Of a stretch of 15,418 nt of DNA, positions 1-7,275 are shown one piece after another (position 1 is the stretch's first letter; each line of letters opens with the position of its first letter). The notes beneath the pieces were generated by a model. It did not search any database and was not told where the DNA came from. It worked only from the letters and a program-made list of their open reading frames with translations. Both the position numbers and the translations under genes were made by a program. This stretch comes from Phycisphaerae bacterium (GTDB lineage Bacteria > Planctomycetota > Phycisphaerae > Sedimentisphaerales > Anaerohalosphaeraceae): contig JAIPFN010000127.1 of the NCBI GenBank assembly GCA_021736615.1, forward strand, positions 1-15,418, given 5' to 3'.

Positions 1-7
1 ATACAGC

Positions 8-23
8 GTGTGCTGAAGCACAC
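8..23. promoter_or_regulatory. Perfect 6-bp hairpin upstream of fliE
   Basis: GTGTGC (8-13) and GCACAC (18-23) are perfect inverted arms around a TGAA tetraloop, about 40 bases before the fliE start. No T-run follows, so it is not a standard intrinsic terminator. It may be an intercistronic RNA hairpin, since fliE often follows flgB-flgC in an operon; that upstream context lies outside the window. Confidence 0.4.
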
Positions 24-63
24 CCTACGGTTCATATTGAAGTTACGAAACGAGGTTATCAAG

Positions 64-369
64 ATGGTACAATTTAATCCTAATGCCGGGGCGATCAGAC
101 CGAATATCGGTACAGGCGGCGCAACCGGTGCTCAAAAAGGAGCAGGCGGTGCTGACTTTGGCAAGATCGTTCAAAATCAGATATCCAATGTCAACGGTTT
201 ACAGGACGAGTCGGCATCGGCGGTGAAAGATCTGCTTGCCGGCAAGAGCCAGGATGTCAATTCAATGGTTGCCGCTGTCGCAAAAAGCGATATGAGCTTT
301 AAGCTGATGGTCGGTGTTCGTAATAAGATCATCGAAGCCTATAAAGAGACCATGCGAATGCAGATCTAA
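64..369 (+). CDS. fliE: Flagellar hook-basal body complex protein FliE
   Basis: FliE joins the MS ring to the proximal rod and is among the first proteins through the flagellar export gate. The start at 64 gives 101 residues, close to the usual ~100-110. It is preceded by GAGG at 52-55 with 8-base spacing. An in-frame upstream TTG/GTG extension from position 10 would add 18 residues that do not look like FliE. The N-terminal third is Gly/Ala-rich and low complexity. The C-terminal half carries the family signature: a helical segment reading SFKLMVGVRNKIIEAYKETM, then RMQI at the very end, matching the conserved 'S-F-x-L-M-x-x-V-R-N-K-x-x-E-A-Y-x-E-I-M-R-M-Q' pattern. It is the first gene of the fliE-F-G-H-I-J run. 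Confidence 0.95.
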   Translation: MVQFNPNAGAIRPNIGTGGATGAQKGAGGADFGKIVQNQISNVNGLQDESASAVKDLLAGKSQDVNSMVAAVAKSDMSFKLMVGVRNKIIEAYKETMRMQI

Positions 370-395
370 CCAAACTGCCCTATCGGTCAGTTTGG
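370..395. promoter_or_regulatory. Stem-loop directly after the fliE stop
   Basis: CCAAACTG (370-377) and CAGTTTGG (388-395) form a perfect 8-bp stem around a 10-base loop, starting at the base after the fliE stop. What follows is an AATTACT heptamer tract, not a T-run, so termination is doubtful. It may instead protect or process the mRNA 3' end and set the FliE:FliF ratio. An analogous but unrelated hairpin follows fliF. Confidence 0.45.
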
Positions 396-435
396 AATTA
401 CTAATTACTAATTGAGGATTCGGCCTTACGGCCGA
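396..435. repeat. Intergenic composite repeat, copy 1 (heptamers + TCGGCC hairpin)
   Basis: Heptamers AATTACT, AATTACT and a partial AATT fill 396-413. A six-base linker ending in GGAT follows, then a hairpin: TCGGCC (420-425), TTAC loop, GGCCGA (430-435). Aligned without gaps to 1988-2027, 34 of 40 bases are identical, and the differences fall in the seventh heptamer base, the linker and the hairpin loop. The 3' arm of the hairpin overlaps the GAGG (434-437) that serves fliF. Confidence 0.7.
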
Positions 436-444
436 GGTAATTTT

Positions 445-1944
445 ATGAATTTTCTTGAGAATCTTTCGGTGGTCTGGCAGAAACTTAGCCTGGTTCAGCG
501 AGCTATGCTTATAGCGATACTGGTTGCAGGCGGTATTACTGCGGTATTTTTGACTAAATGGGCGTCTAAACCCAATATGCGTCCTCTTTATACAGGTGTC
601 AGTGCCAAAGACGGCAGCGCTATTACCGATAAACTGAGAGAATTAAATATCCCATACGAACTTCATGGTCCGGGCAATATATATGTTCCAATGGAGCAGG
701 TTGATCAGATGCGTCAAACCATGGCAGGTGCGGGATTGCCGAGCAGTGACAGCGCAGGTTACTCGCTTTTAAGTGAGAGCAAGTTTGGTTCGAGTCCTTT
801 TTTAAACGATGTTAATTTTAAGCGTGCCCAGGAAGGTGAACTTGCCAAATCCATTCAGTCATTCGATACTATTACAAGCGCTCGCGTTCATATCGTTCAG
901 CCTGAGAAAAATCCTTTTGCTGCTTCCGAGCAGAATTCCACAGCTTCTGTCTTTTTGAATATCAAGCCCGGATACACTATCAGCCCATCTACGGTCGCGG
1001 CGATCACGCATATGGTTGCAGGCAGTATTGAAGGGCTTAATTCTTCTGGAGTTACTGTTGTAGACAGCCATGGAAATTTACTCAGCAATCCCAATGATGA
1101 TGCTGTAACCGGGATGGCAAATAGCTATATGAATTATAAAGCCGAAACTGAAAAGCGACTTGCGGCCGAAGCTCAGGAAATGCTCGAGATCGCACTTGGA
1201 CCGGGCAGGTCAAAGGTTATGGTAAGTGCGGAAGTTGACATGGACAGCGAAGTGGTCAGGACTACAACTCTCGGCAAAGCAGAAACCATAAGTGAAACTA
1301 TTGAATCAACTACTGAAACAAAAGGCGGCGGCAAGAATGCCAAAGGTGACCCGATTGCCGGAGATCAAAATAACTCTGAAACTATAAAGACGGAAAAAAG
1401 TATACCCGAGACAATAACTGAAACTACTAAAATGGCTGGCAAAATTTTGTCTATCTCTGTGGCTGTTATTGTTGATCTTACAGTTATACCGCCAGTCGCT
1501 AAGGTTAAAGAAGGCGATACGGCTCCGACTGCTGCTGCACCTACTAAGATAATGCAAGTTGCGGACGTCGAGGAGCTTATGTTAAGTGCTCTTGGTAAAA
1601 GTAAGCTTACCAAAGAAAATCTTACAGTTAAAGATGTTCCGTTTAATCGTGCTGCAATTCCTGAGCAGGATGAAACACCCTGGCATGTCGCATATATTGA
1701 TATATTTAAACAGAGCTCGCTTGGAATCATGGCTATTTGTGCATTGCTGGCACTTAAGGTATTCAGCGGAAAGGTCAAACCAGGTAAGGGCGGCCGAGCA
1801 GTTTCCCATTTGCCCGGCGGCAGCGAGGGTGGTATAGCTGCACTTCAATCCGGCGATATGAGAGAACAAATTTCGATTGCATACAGGAGCGACCCTGAGC
1901 AGGTTAAGGAATTGTTTACCAGCTGGATCGAAGAAAAAGGTTAA
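445..1944 (+). CDS. fliF: Flagellar MS-ring protein FliF
   Basis: FliF oligomerises in the inner membrane to form the MS ring, the base on which rotor, rod and export gate assemble. The start at 445 gives 499 residues; GAGG at 434-437 precedes it, and a TTG 33 bases upstream would read through the intergenic hairpin and is rejected. A first membrane helix lies at about residues 21-39. The two ring-building (secretin-like/YscJ-type) domains follow, with recognisable stretches such as NFKRAQEGELAKSI and ARVHIVQPEKNPF. A Gly/Thr/Glu-rich low-complexity linker leads to the beta-collar region. A second membrane helix lies at about 424-443. The C-terminal tail, about 470-499, ends in a 'P-E-Q-V-K-E-L-F-x-S-W-I' helix typical of the FliG-binding end of FliF. 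Family length is usually 500-570, so this one is compact. Confidence 0.96.
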   Translation: MNFLENLSVVWQKLSLVQRAMLIAILVAGGITAVFLTKWASKPNMRPLYTGVSAKDGSAITDKLRELNIPYELHGPGNIYVPMEQVDQMRQTMAGAGLPSSDSAGYSLLSESKFGSSPFLNDVNFKRAQEGELAKSIQSFDTITSARVHIVQPEKNPFAASEQNSTASVFLNIKPGYTISPSTVAAITHMVAGSIEGLNSSGVTVVDSHGNLLSNPNDDAVTGMANSYMNYKAETEKRLAAEAQEMLEIALGPGRSKVMVSAEVDMDSEVVRTTTLGKAETISETIESTTETKGGGKNAKGDPIAGDQNNSETIKTEKSIPETITETTKMAGKILSISVAVIVDLTVIPPVAKVKEGDTAPTAAAPTKIMQVADVEELMLSALGKSKLTKENLTVKDVPFNRAAIPEQDETPWHVAYIDIFKQSSLGIMAICALLALKVFSGKVKPGKGGRAVSHLPGGSEGGIAALQSGDMREQISIAYRSDPEQVKELFTSWIEEKG

Positions 1945-1953
1945 TATAGCAAA

Positions 1954-1968
1954 CTTGCCTATGGCAAG
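1954..1968. promoter_or_regulatory. Stem-loop after the fliF stop
   Basis: CTTGCC (1954-1959) and GGCAAG (1963-1968) pair around a TAT loop, 9 bases after the fliF stop. It is followed by the heptamer repeat, not by a T-run. Its position mirrors the hairpin after fliE, with a different sequence. Confidence 0.4.
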
Positions 1969-1973
1969 CTTGT

Positions 1974-2027
1974 AATTACGAATTACAAATTACAAATTAC
2001 GAATTTTGGATTCGGCCTAAAGGCCGA
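1974..2027. repeat. Intergenic composite repeat, copy 2 (heptamers + TCGGCC hairpin)
   Basis: Heptamers AATTACG, AATTACA, AATTACA, AATTACG and a partial AATT fill 1974-2005. The linker ends in GGAT. The hairpin is TCGGCC (2012-2017), TAAA loop, GGCCGA (2022-2027). It has the same architecture as the copy before fliF, with two more heptamer units. After both hairpins the sequence returns to TAATTT. It sits just ahead of the fliG start region, with AAAGGG at 2040-2045 as the likely SD. Confidence 0.7.
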
Positions 2028-2052
2028 TGCTAATTTGTTAAAGGGTTATTAA

Positions 2053-3048
2053 GTGGCTAAGTTAATTGGATTACGCAAGGCGGCGACGCTGATCATGGGG
2101 CTTGACGGGATTACTGCAATTGAATTGCTTAAGGGTCGCCCCCCTGAAGAGGTCCAGGAGATCGCGCTGATGCTGGCACAAGTTGACGCATCCGGCCAGA
2201 GAGACACTAAGGAAGAAGATAAGGTTGCGCGTGAGTTTTTAGATATACTGCAAAAGAGACAGGCCCAACGATTTAGTATACGTAAGTTTCTCAATGAAAT
2301 GCTTTCGTCTGTTCTTGGTTCCAGTAAGGCCGAAGAGATTAAAACTCAGATATTGAATACTACTCAGCAAAAGGATCCTTTTATCGATATTCGCTCGGCG
2401 ATGATCGACGAGCTTGTACTCGCTCTTAAGGGGCAGCATCCACAGACAATAGCTACGGTTATCGGAGAATTATCGACAGAAAAGAGCCAGGAGATTCTTG
2501 AGCTTCTTGATGAACATACCAGGGCTCAAGTGGTTTTCAGAATGACGAGCCTTGAGACTCTTCGTCCCGAAATGAAAAGACGTATCGCAGAGATGGTTGA
2601 TCAGCGGCTTGCTAAGTTTAAAGGGGAAGTACTTCCAGAAGGTAAAGAGCAGACGCTTCGACGACTTGCAGTCGTGCTTGGCGGTATGAAGACGCAAATG
2701 CGTGATGAACTGCTTGAGGCGCTCACCGAAAAGGATGAAGAGATCGGTGCGATGGTTCGTACTCTGATGATTACCTGGGAAGATATTCCCTCTATCGCAG
2801 ACCGCTCGCTTCAGGATTGTCTGCGAAGCGTGGAAGCGGGAAAAATGGCAGTTGCGCTGTTCGAAGCCGATCCGGATATCGCTTCAAAGTTACGCTCGAA
2901 TATTTCCGAACGTACCGTCGGTATGCTTGACGAAGAGATATCGCTTATGCAGGAACCGACAGAAGAAGAAGTTACAGAGGCGAGAGAAGAGATCGTACGA
3001 CCGCTTCGTGAAGCCAACGAGGCCGGTACATTGCGGATTGAAAAATAA
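2053..3048 (+). CDS. fliG: Flagellar motor switch protein FliG
   Basis: FliG is the rotor protein that receives torque from the MotA/B stator and sits on the MS ring. A GTG start with AAAGGG (2040-2045) seven bases upstream gives 331 residues, the normal family size. The N-terminal FliF-binding domain covers about 1-100 (LRKAATLIMGLD, then the RPPEEVQEIA helix). The middle domain carries the 'EHPQ' motif as QHPQ at 128-131, followed by TIATVIGEL. The C-terminal torque domain includes TWEDIPSIADRSLQDCL, the region with the conserved charged residues that face MotA, and ends in a charged helix. In canonical FliG the corresponding 'DDR' is Asp-Asp-Arg; here it reads Ala-Asp-Arg, so one acidic residue is substituted. 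Confidence 0.95.
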   Translation: MAKLIGLRKAATLIMGLDGITAIELLKGRPPEEVQEIALMLAQVDASGQRDTKEEDKVAREFLDILQKRQAQRFSIRKFLNEMLSSVLGSSKAEEIKTQILNTTQQKDPFIDIRSAMIDELVLALKGQHPQTIATVIGELSTEKSQEILELLDEHTRAQVVFRMTSLETLRPEMKRRIAEMVDQRLAKFKGEVLPEGKEQTLRRLAVVLGGMKTQMRDELLEALTEKDEEIGAMVRTLMITWEDIPSIADRSLQDCLRSVEAGKMAVALFEADPDIASKLRSNISERTVGMLDEEISLMQEPTEEEVTEAREEIVRPLREANEAGTLRIEK

Positions 3049-3080
3049 GAAGCGGACAGCGTTTTTTATTGGGAATTATA

Positions 3081-3647
3081 ATGTTAAATATGGTTTCAAT
3101 AATTTTGGACAGGCCTATTTCATCTGCACAGGTTTGCGGCGCAGAAGATAACCAGCAGGTTAAGCAGGCCGCTGCCGCGCAGGCGAAAGCGATGTTTGAC
3201 GCTGAAATGCAAAAGATCGAAGCAGAGAAGAAGCGTATCGTCCAGTTAATATCGGCAGTCGAGGCGGCAGCGATAGAGATCGACGATATCCGCAAGCGTA
3301 CGGTAACCGAAAACCAGAAGCAAATAGCTTTACTCGCAGTCGAGATCGCCAGAAAGATACTTACAAGCGAGATCGAAGAAGGCAGGTATGATATCGAGGC
3401 AATGATCGAAAAGGCTTTGCAGGCGTCTCCTTCCAGACAAGGTGCCGTAGTAAGACTAAGTCCAGCAGATCACGCGACCATCGAAAAGATAATGAAATCC
3501 GGAAACGGTAATTTTGAGAATATAAAGTTTGAAGCCGACAGTTCTATTTTGCCGGCTCAATGTTTTGTGGCGACATCAAAGGGTGTTGTCGAGTATTTCA
3601 TAGACGATCAACTGAACAGTATTAGCGAAACGCTCAGTTCAAACTGA
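3081..3647 (+). CDS. fliH: Flagellar assembly protein FliH
   Basis: FliH is the peripheral-stalk-like regulator of the FliI ATPase and tethers it to the export gate and C ring; it is homologous to V/F-type stator-stalk subunits. The ATG at 3081 (GGGA at 3071-3074 just upstream) gives 188 residues; an in-frame TTG four codons earlier is less likely. The first ~25 residues are a short N-terminal segment. Residues ~27-85 are an Ala/Glu/Lys-rich predicted coiled coil. The C-terminal globular domain contains LAVEIARKIL and, near the end, the typical 'S-x-L-P-x-x-C-x-V-x-T-x-x-G-V-V' stretch. It lies between fliG and fliI, the canonical place. Confidence 0.88.
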   Translation: MLNMVSIILDRPISSAQVCGAEDNQQVKQAAAAQAKAMFDAEMQKIEAEKKRIVQLISAVEAAAIEIDDIRKRTVTENQKQIALLAVEIARKILTSEIEEGRYDIEAMIEKALQASPSRQGAVVRLSPADHATIEKIMKSGNGNFENIKFEADSSILPAQCFVATSKGVVEYFIDDQLNSISETLSSN

Positions 3648-3707
3648 CGTAAGGGCATGTCAGTAATTATTCGTCTTTAGAGTTGGATACGGTACTGGAA
3701 TATATAA

Positions 3708-5084
3708 TTGGAAAATAACTCTGAAAATCCGGTTGACTTTAAGAGTCTTCACTGTCGTCTTTCGGACATGAATCTTTTGACGTGCAAGGGAACTATTACA
3801 AAAGTTGCCGGTCTTGTACTTGAGAGTAATGGGCCTAATATGGGCCTTGGCGAACTTTGCGGAATTCATCTTGATGACGGACGCAGGATTCTTGCCGAGG
3901 TTATCGGTTTCAGGAACGGTAATCTTGTGCTTTTGCCGCTTGAAGATGTTGCCGGTGTTCGACAAGGCAACATTGTCACTAGACGTGCAAAGCAGCGGGA
4001 TTTGACCGTAGGTGACGGGATCCTTGGCAGAGTAATCGACGGTCTCGGTCGCCCCATCGACGGAAAGGGTCCGTTGATCGGTAATGACAGCAGGCCGGTT
4101 GACAATATAAGTGTTCCACCGCTTACGCGTAAGATGATCACCGAACCGCTGTCTCTGGGCATACGTTCCATCGACGGTATGCTTACGTGCGGGCGCGGGC
4201 AGAGGATTGGCATCTTTGCCGGCAGCGGCGTCGGTAAAAGTGTTCTCCTCGGTGAGATAGCAAACTCCACCGAAGCTGAGATCAACGTAGTAGCACTGGT
4301 CGGTGAGCGCGGCCGTGAGGTTCGCGAGTTTATCGAAGAAGATCTTGGGCCAGAAGGGCTTGCCAGAAGTGTTATAATAGTTTCGACATCCGATTCGGCA
4401 CCGGTGCAAAGAGTTAGGGCTGCATTCGTGGCTGTTACTATTGCCGAGTATTTCCGGGATCAGAGCAAAGATGTTCTGTTTATGATGGATTCGCTGACGC
4501 GACTGGCACAGGCTCAACGCGAGATCGGTCTGGCGGCGGGCGAACCTCCGGCTAGCAAGGGATATTGTCCGAGTGTGTTTACATTACTGCCGCGTCTGAT
4601 AGAACGGCTTGGGTGCAGCGACAAAGGAAGTATAACTGGAATCCTTACGGTTTTGACCGAGGGCGACGACATGAACGACCCAGTTGCCGATTCTGCCCGG
4701 TCACTGCTTGACGGCCATTACGTTCTTTCAAGAAAGCTCGCAGAAAAGGGCCATTATCCGGCAGTCGATATTTTGCAGAGCATCAGCAGGCTGATGGGTG
4801 TTGTTGTTTCTCGTGAGCACCTGGCCGCGTCGAATAAGCTAAAAGAAATATACGCCGTCTATGCAGACGCTGAAGACCTGATCAATATCGGTGCTTATGT
4901 TTCCGGAAGTAACCGCCGCATCGACGGAGCTGTCGCGCTGATTGGCCAGATTAACACGTTTCTTATTCAGTCAGTTCGCGAGCGTTCAAGTTTTAATGAG
5001 ACGTCCAGGCGACTTATAGAGATCATCAATCAATGGGACTCTATTATTTCGGGTAATGTTGCAACGGCAGGTGCGGGCGTTTAA
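3708..5084 (+). CDS. fliI: Flagellum-specific ATPase FliI
   Basis: FliI is the cytoplasmic hexameric ATPase of the flagellar type III export apparatus, related to F1-beta. The frame has a stop immediately upstream, so TTG at 3708 (GGAA at 3697-3700 upstream) is the earliest start and gives 458 residues, the normal length. A later ATG at codon 21 would cut into the N-terminal helix. Seen in order: N-terminal beta-barrel to ~residue 95; DGLGRPIDGKG at 111-121; Walker A GSGVGKS at 172-178 with Lys177; the catalytic-Glu motif VGERGREVREF around 198-208; Walker B LFMMD at 257-261; then the FliI/YscN signature through AGEPPASKGYCPSVF. All catalytic residues are intact. Confidence 0.97.
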   Translation: MENNSENPVDFKSLHCRLSDMNLLTCKGTITKVAGLVLESNGPNMGLGELCGIHLDDGRRILAEVIGFRNGNLVLLPLEDVAGVRQGNIVTRRAKQRDLTVGDGILGRVIDGLGRPIDGKGPLIGNDSRPVDNISVPPLTRKMITEPLSLGIRSIDGMLTCGRGQRIGIFAGSGVGKSVLLGEIANSTEAEINVVALVGERGREVREFIEEDLGPEGLARSVIIVSTSDSAPVQRVRAAFVAVTIAEYFRDQSKDVLFMMDSLTRLAQAQREIGLAAGEPPASKGYCPSVFTLLPRLIERLGCSDKGSITGILTVLTEGDDMNDPVADSARSLLDGHYVLSRKLAEKGHYPAVDILQSISRLMGVVVSREHLAASNKLKEIYAVYADAEDLINIGAYVSGSNRRIDGAVALIGQINTFLIQSVRERSSFNETSRRLIEIINQWDSIISGNVATAGAGV

Positions 5085-5157
5085 TAAAGCGGCAGGTGCG
5101 AAGGTGACAAGTGACAGTTTTGAGAAATTGAAAGTCTTTTAAAGATTGAAGGTTTTT

Positions 5158-5610
5158 ATGGCGCGTTTTGTTTGGCGGTTACAGCGGGTACTGGACATCC
5201 GGGAAAAGGAAGAACTGGTATTAAGAAGTGAGCTTATGGCGTTAAGCGAACGTATGGTTGTGCTCAGGCAGGAAATAATGGTTATACGTGCACGAATTCA
5301 TTCGGCTCTTGAAGAGCTGGGTTATAAGGAGCCTTCAGAACGGTTGTCTTCGCAACAGCTTTTTATGAAGTATTCCGAATACAGTGAAATCGAGATAGAT
5401 TCGCTTAGATCGCAACTTTCCAACGTTGACAGGCAGCGAAAGGAAAAGATGAATGAGATACTTAAAAAACGCCAATCGATCAAGGCGTTAGAGAAACTAC
5501 GAGCCAGGGCGAAAGAAGAGTATTTGGCTGATTCGGCACATAAAGAGCAAAATGAACTAGACGAGTACACGAAAAACAAGTTCGGCAGACGTTCGGTTGT
5601 GAGTGCCTGA
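5158..5610 (+). CDS. fliJ: Flagellar export protein FliJ
   Basis: FliJ is the central-stalk-like (gamma-like) partner of the FliI hexamer and interacts with FlhA and export chaperones. ATG at 5158, with GAAGG at 5148-5152, gives 150 residues; the in-frame TTG at 5146 is rejected on SD grounds. The N-terminus reads FVWRLQRVLDIREKEE, matching the conserved 'F-x-F-R-L-x-x-V-L-x-x-R' FliJ opening. The rest is a predicted two-helix antiparallel coiled coil rich in Glu, Lys, Arg and Leu, with no membrane segment. Its place directly after fliI supports the call. Confidence 0.85.
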   Translation: MARFVWRLQRVLDIREKEELVLRSELMALSERMVVLRQEIMVIRARIHSALEELGYKEPSERLSSQQLFMKYSEYSEIEIDSLRSQLSNVDRQRKEKMNEILKKRQSIKALEKLRARAKEEYLADSAHKEQNELDEYTKNKFGRRSVVSA

Positions 5611-5645
5611 GGTCCGCTTGAAATCAGTACGATTGGAGTTTAATT

Positions 5646-6359
5646 ATGAATAAAAAACAAATAGTTATCATGGCAGGTATCGGACTAATCTGTTTTGCAT
5701 TGTCATTTACGGTGGGATTGTTTACCAGAAAAGCCAAAAATCAAGCTGCCGATGCCAATAAAACAGATACCCCGCAGGTTGTCGTATCTCTTAGCGAAAA
5801 TCCTGAACAAATTGACCAGACAGATACGTACGGAGTTGAGCCGGCAGGCAATTTCCGGGCTAAGCAGGTTAGTCTTGACCGGTCACTTAAGGTAAAACAA
5901 TTAGACAGCTTGATCGACGAGATGCATTCTAAACTGACCGAGTTTAAGGCAAAAGAAAAAATGCTCGCTGAAAAGGAAGGCCGAATTCAGATGTCGATGG
6001 AGGAACTACAGAAAGATGTTAAAGAAATGGAGGAGCTTCGGGTTAAGCTTGTCGCCCAGGTTTCGGCGATTAAGCAGCAACAGACAGTCCTTGACGAAAA
6101 ACTGATATCGATAGGTATAATTGAGAAGAATAATATTATCAAGACTGCTTTGGTATATGACAAGATGAAACCTCTGCCGGCTAGCGAGTCGATGATCAAT
6201 CTGACAAAATCAAATCAGTTGGACTACGCTGTAAAGATCGCCTATTACATGACGGAAAGAACGTCTGCGAATCTTCTGGCAGAGATTACTAAACAAGATC
6301 CTACGCTGGCAGCGAATATGATCGAGAAAATGAGATGGATCAAAGAAGCGAATGAGTAA
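5646..6359 (+). CDS. MotE/MgtE_N-like coiled-coil membrane protein
   Basis: 237 residues from ATG 5646, with GGAG at 5635-5638. Residues 5-27 form one N-terminal membrane anchor, residues ~28-70 a polar linker, and residues ~72-152 a predicted coiled coil rich in Glu, Lys and Met. The C-terminal ~70 residues contain YDKMKP and a 'DPTLAANMIEKM' helix that resembles the MgtE N-terminal helical repeats found in MotE-type flagellar proteins. MotE-family proteins help stabilise a stator partner or the cytoplasmic ring in other bacteria. Here the gene sits between fliJ and motA, consistent with a stator-linked or basal-body-linked role. The family call rests on architecture and position. FliK is the other protein often found here, but there is no hook-length-control signature. 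Confidence 0.6.
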   Translation: MNKKQIVIMAGIGLICFALSFTVGLFTRKAKNQAADANKTDTPQVVVSLSENPEQIDQTDTYGVEPAGNFRAKQVSLDRSLKVKQLDSLIDEMHSKLTEFKAKEKMLAEKEGRIQMSMEELQKDVKEMEELRVKLVAQVSAIKQQQTVLDEKLISIGIIEKNNIIKTALVYDKMKPLPASESMINLTKSNQLDYAVKIAYYMTERTSANLLAEITKQDPTLAANMIEKMRWIKEANE

Positions 6360-6434
6360 GGCAAACTAAGTTGTTTGTATTTTATTAATCAATAATTATA
6401 TTATTTCATTTTAGATGTCGGGAAAGTTTTTACG

Positions 6435-7205
6435 ATGGACATTGCGACAATTGTAGGAATATTGGCAGGTTTTGGTGTTATCATTGCGGCTATTCTCGCC
6501 GGTGGCGGTGCGTGGGCTTTCGTTGACATCCCATCAATACTAATTGTTGTAGGCGGAATGCTTTGCACTGTTTTGATTCATTTTTCATTGGGTCAGTTCC
6601 TGAGCATCTTTGGTATTGTAAAGAACACGTTTGTAAATAAAACGACCGCCGTGAGTGAACTTGTTCAGCAGATGGTTAATTATGCGGCAATCAATCGTAG
6701 AGACGGGGCCCTCGCTCTCGAGCAGGAGATGCGCAATGTTGATAACAAATTTCTCGGCAAAGGTTTACAGGCCCTTATCGACGGTCAGGAAGAAAATGAC
6801 ATCCGTGACCTGATGAATATGGAGACTATCTATATGCAGCAGCGTCATGCCGATGGTAAGAAGGTTCTGGAATTTATGGGTGCATCGGCTCCTGCGTTCG
6901 GTATGATCGGCACCTTGATCGGCTTGGTTAAGATGCTCCAGAACCTTTCATCTCCGGATACACTTGGTGCCGGTATGGCTATTGCGCTGCTTACTACGTT
7001 TTACGGTGCGGTTATTGCCAACCTGATTTTCATACCGCTTGCCGGTAAACTTGGCCAGTACTCAAAGAATGAATCGCTTGCGATGGAGATGACCATAGAG
7101 GGCATCTGCGCAATTGTAAAAGGCGACAGCCCTACAATAGTCAGGGAAAAGATGCAGGCATTTGTTTCGGATTGTAAGCGTGAGGAAGTTAAGATAAATA
7201 TTTAA
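6435..7205 (+). CDS. motA: Flagellar stator protein MotA (PomA-like)
   Basis: MotA surrounds the MotB dimer in the inner membrane and pushes on FliG as ions pass. The ATG at 6435 (GGAAAG at 6421-6426) gives 256 residues, the size of PomA/short MotA proteins. Four membrane segments are visible: ~4-24, ~30-52, ~146-168 and ~180-202. The long cytoplasmic loop between the second and third carries the charged FliG-contact region (RRDGALALEQEM). Conserved prolines are at 153 (GASAPAFG) and 201 (FIPLAGK). GMIGTLIGL and LLTTFYGA match PomA-class sequences, where equivalent threonines line the Na+ path. A sodium-driven stator is therefore possible, but these residues also occur in some proton-type proteins. 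It is followed by two motB genes and no second motA. Confidence 0.94.
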   Translation: MDIATIVGILAGFGVIIAAILAGGGAWAFVDIPSILIVVGGMLCTVLIHFSLGQFLSIFGIVKNTFVNKTTAVSELVQQMVNYAAINRRDGALALEQEMRNVDNKFLGKGLQALIDGQEENDIRDLMNMETIYMQQRHADGKKVLEFMGASAPAFGMIGTLIGLVKMLQNLSSPDTLGAGMAIALLTTFYGAVIANLIFIPLAGKLGQYSKNESLAMEMTIEGICAIVKGDSPTIVREKMQAFVSDCKREEVKINI

Positions 7206-7275
7206 CTCATGGTCCTTCAAAGTCGGATATTACATCTTTGGCTGTCAGTTATTAGTTTATATTTTGAGTTGTAAG

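Noticed and set aside
370..395. Stem-loop after fliE as an intrinsic terminator
   Set aside because: No T-run follows and the next operon gene begins 49 bases later, so full termination is unlikely.
1974..2005. AATTACN tract as a CRISPR array
   Set aside because: Units are 7 bases without spacers, so it is a simple tandem repeat.
3660..4517. Long open frame (285 codons) on the - strand opposite fliI
   Set aside because: It lies wholly across the fliI start and Walker A region, its product has no recognisable domain, and fliI conservation fully explains the sequence.
6371..6402. TTGTTT...TATATT as a sigma-70 promoter for motA
   Set aside because: The spacer is 20 bases and the stretch is generally AT-rich. 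The match is no better than chance, although a promoter in this 75-base gap cannot be excluded.
7258..7263. TATATT as a -10 box for motB
   Set aside because: It lies only 13 bases before the start codon and has no convincing -35 partner.
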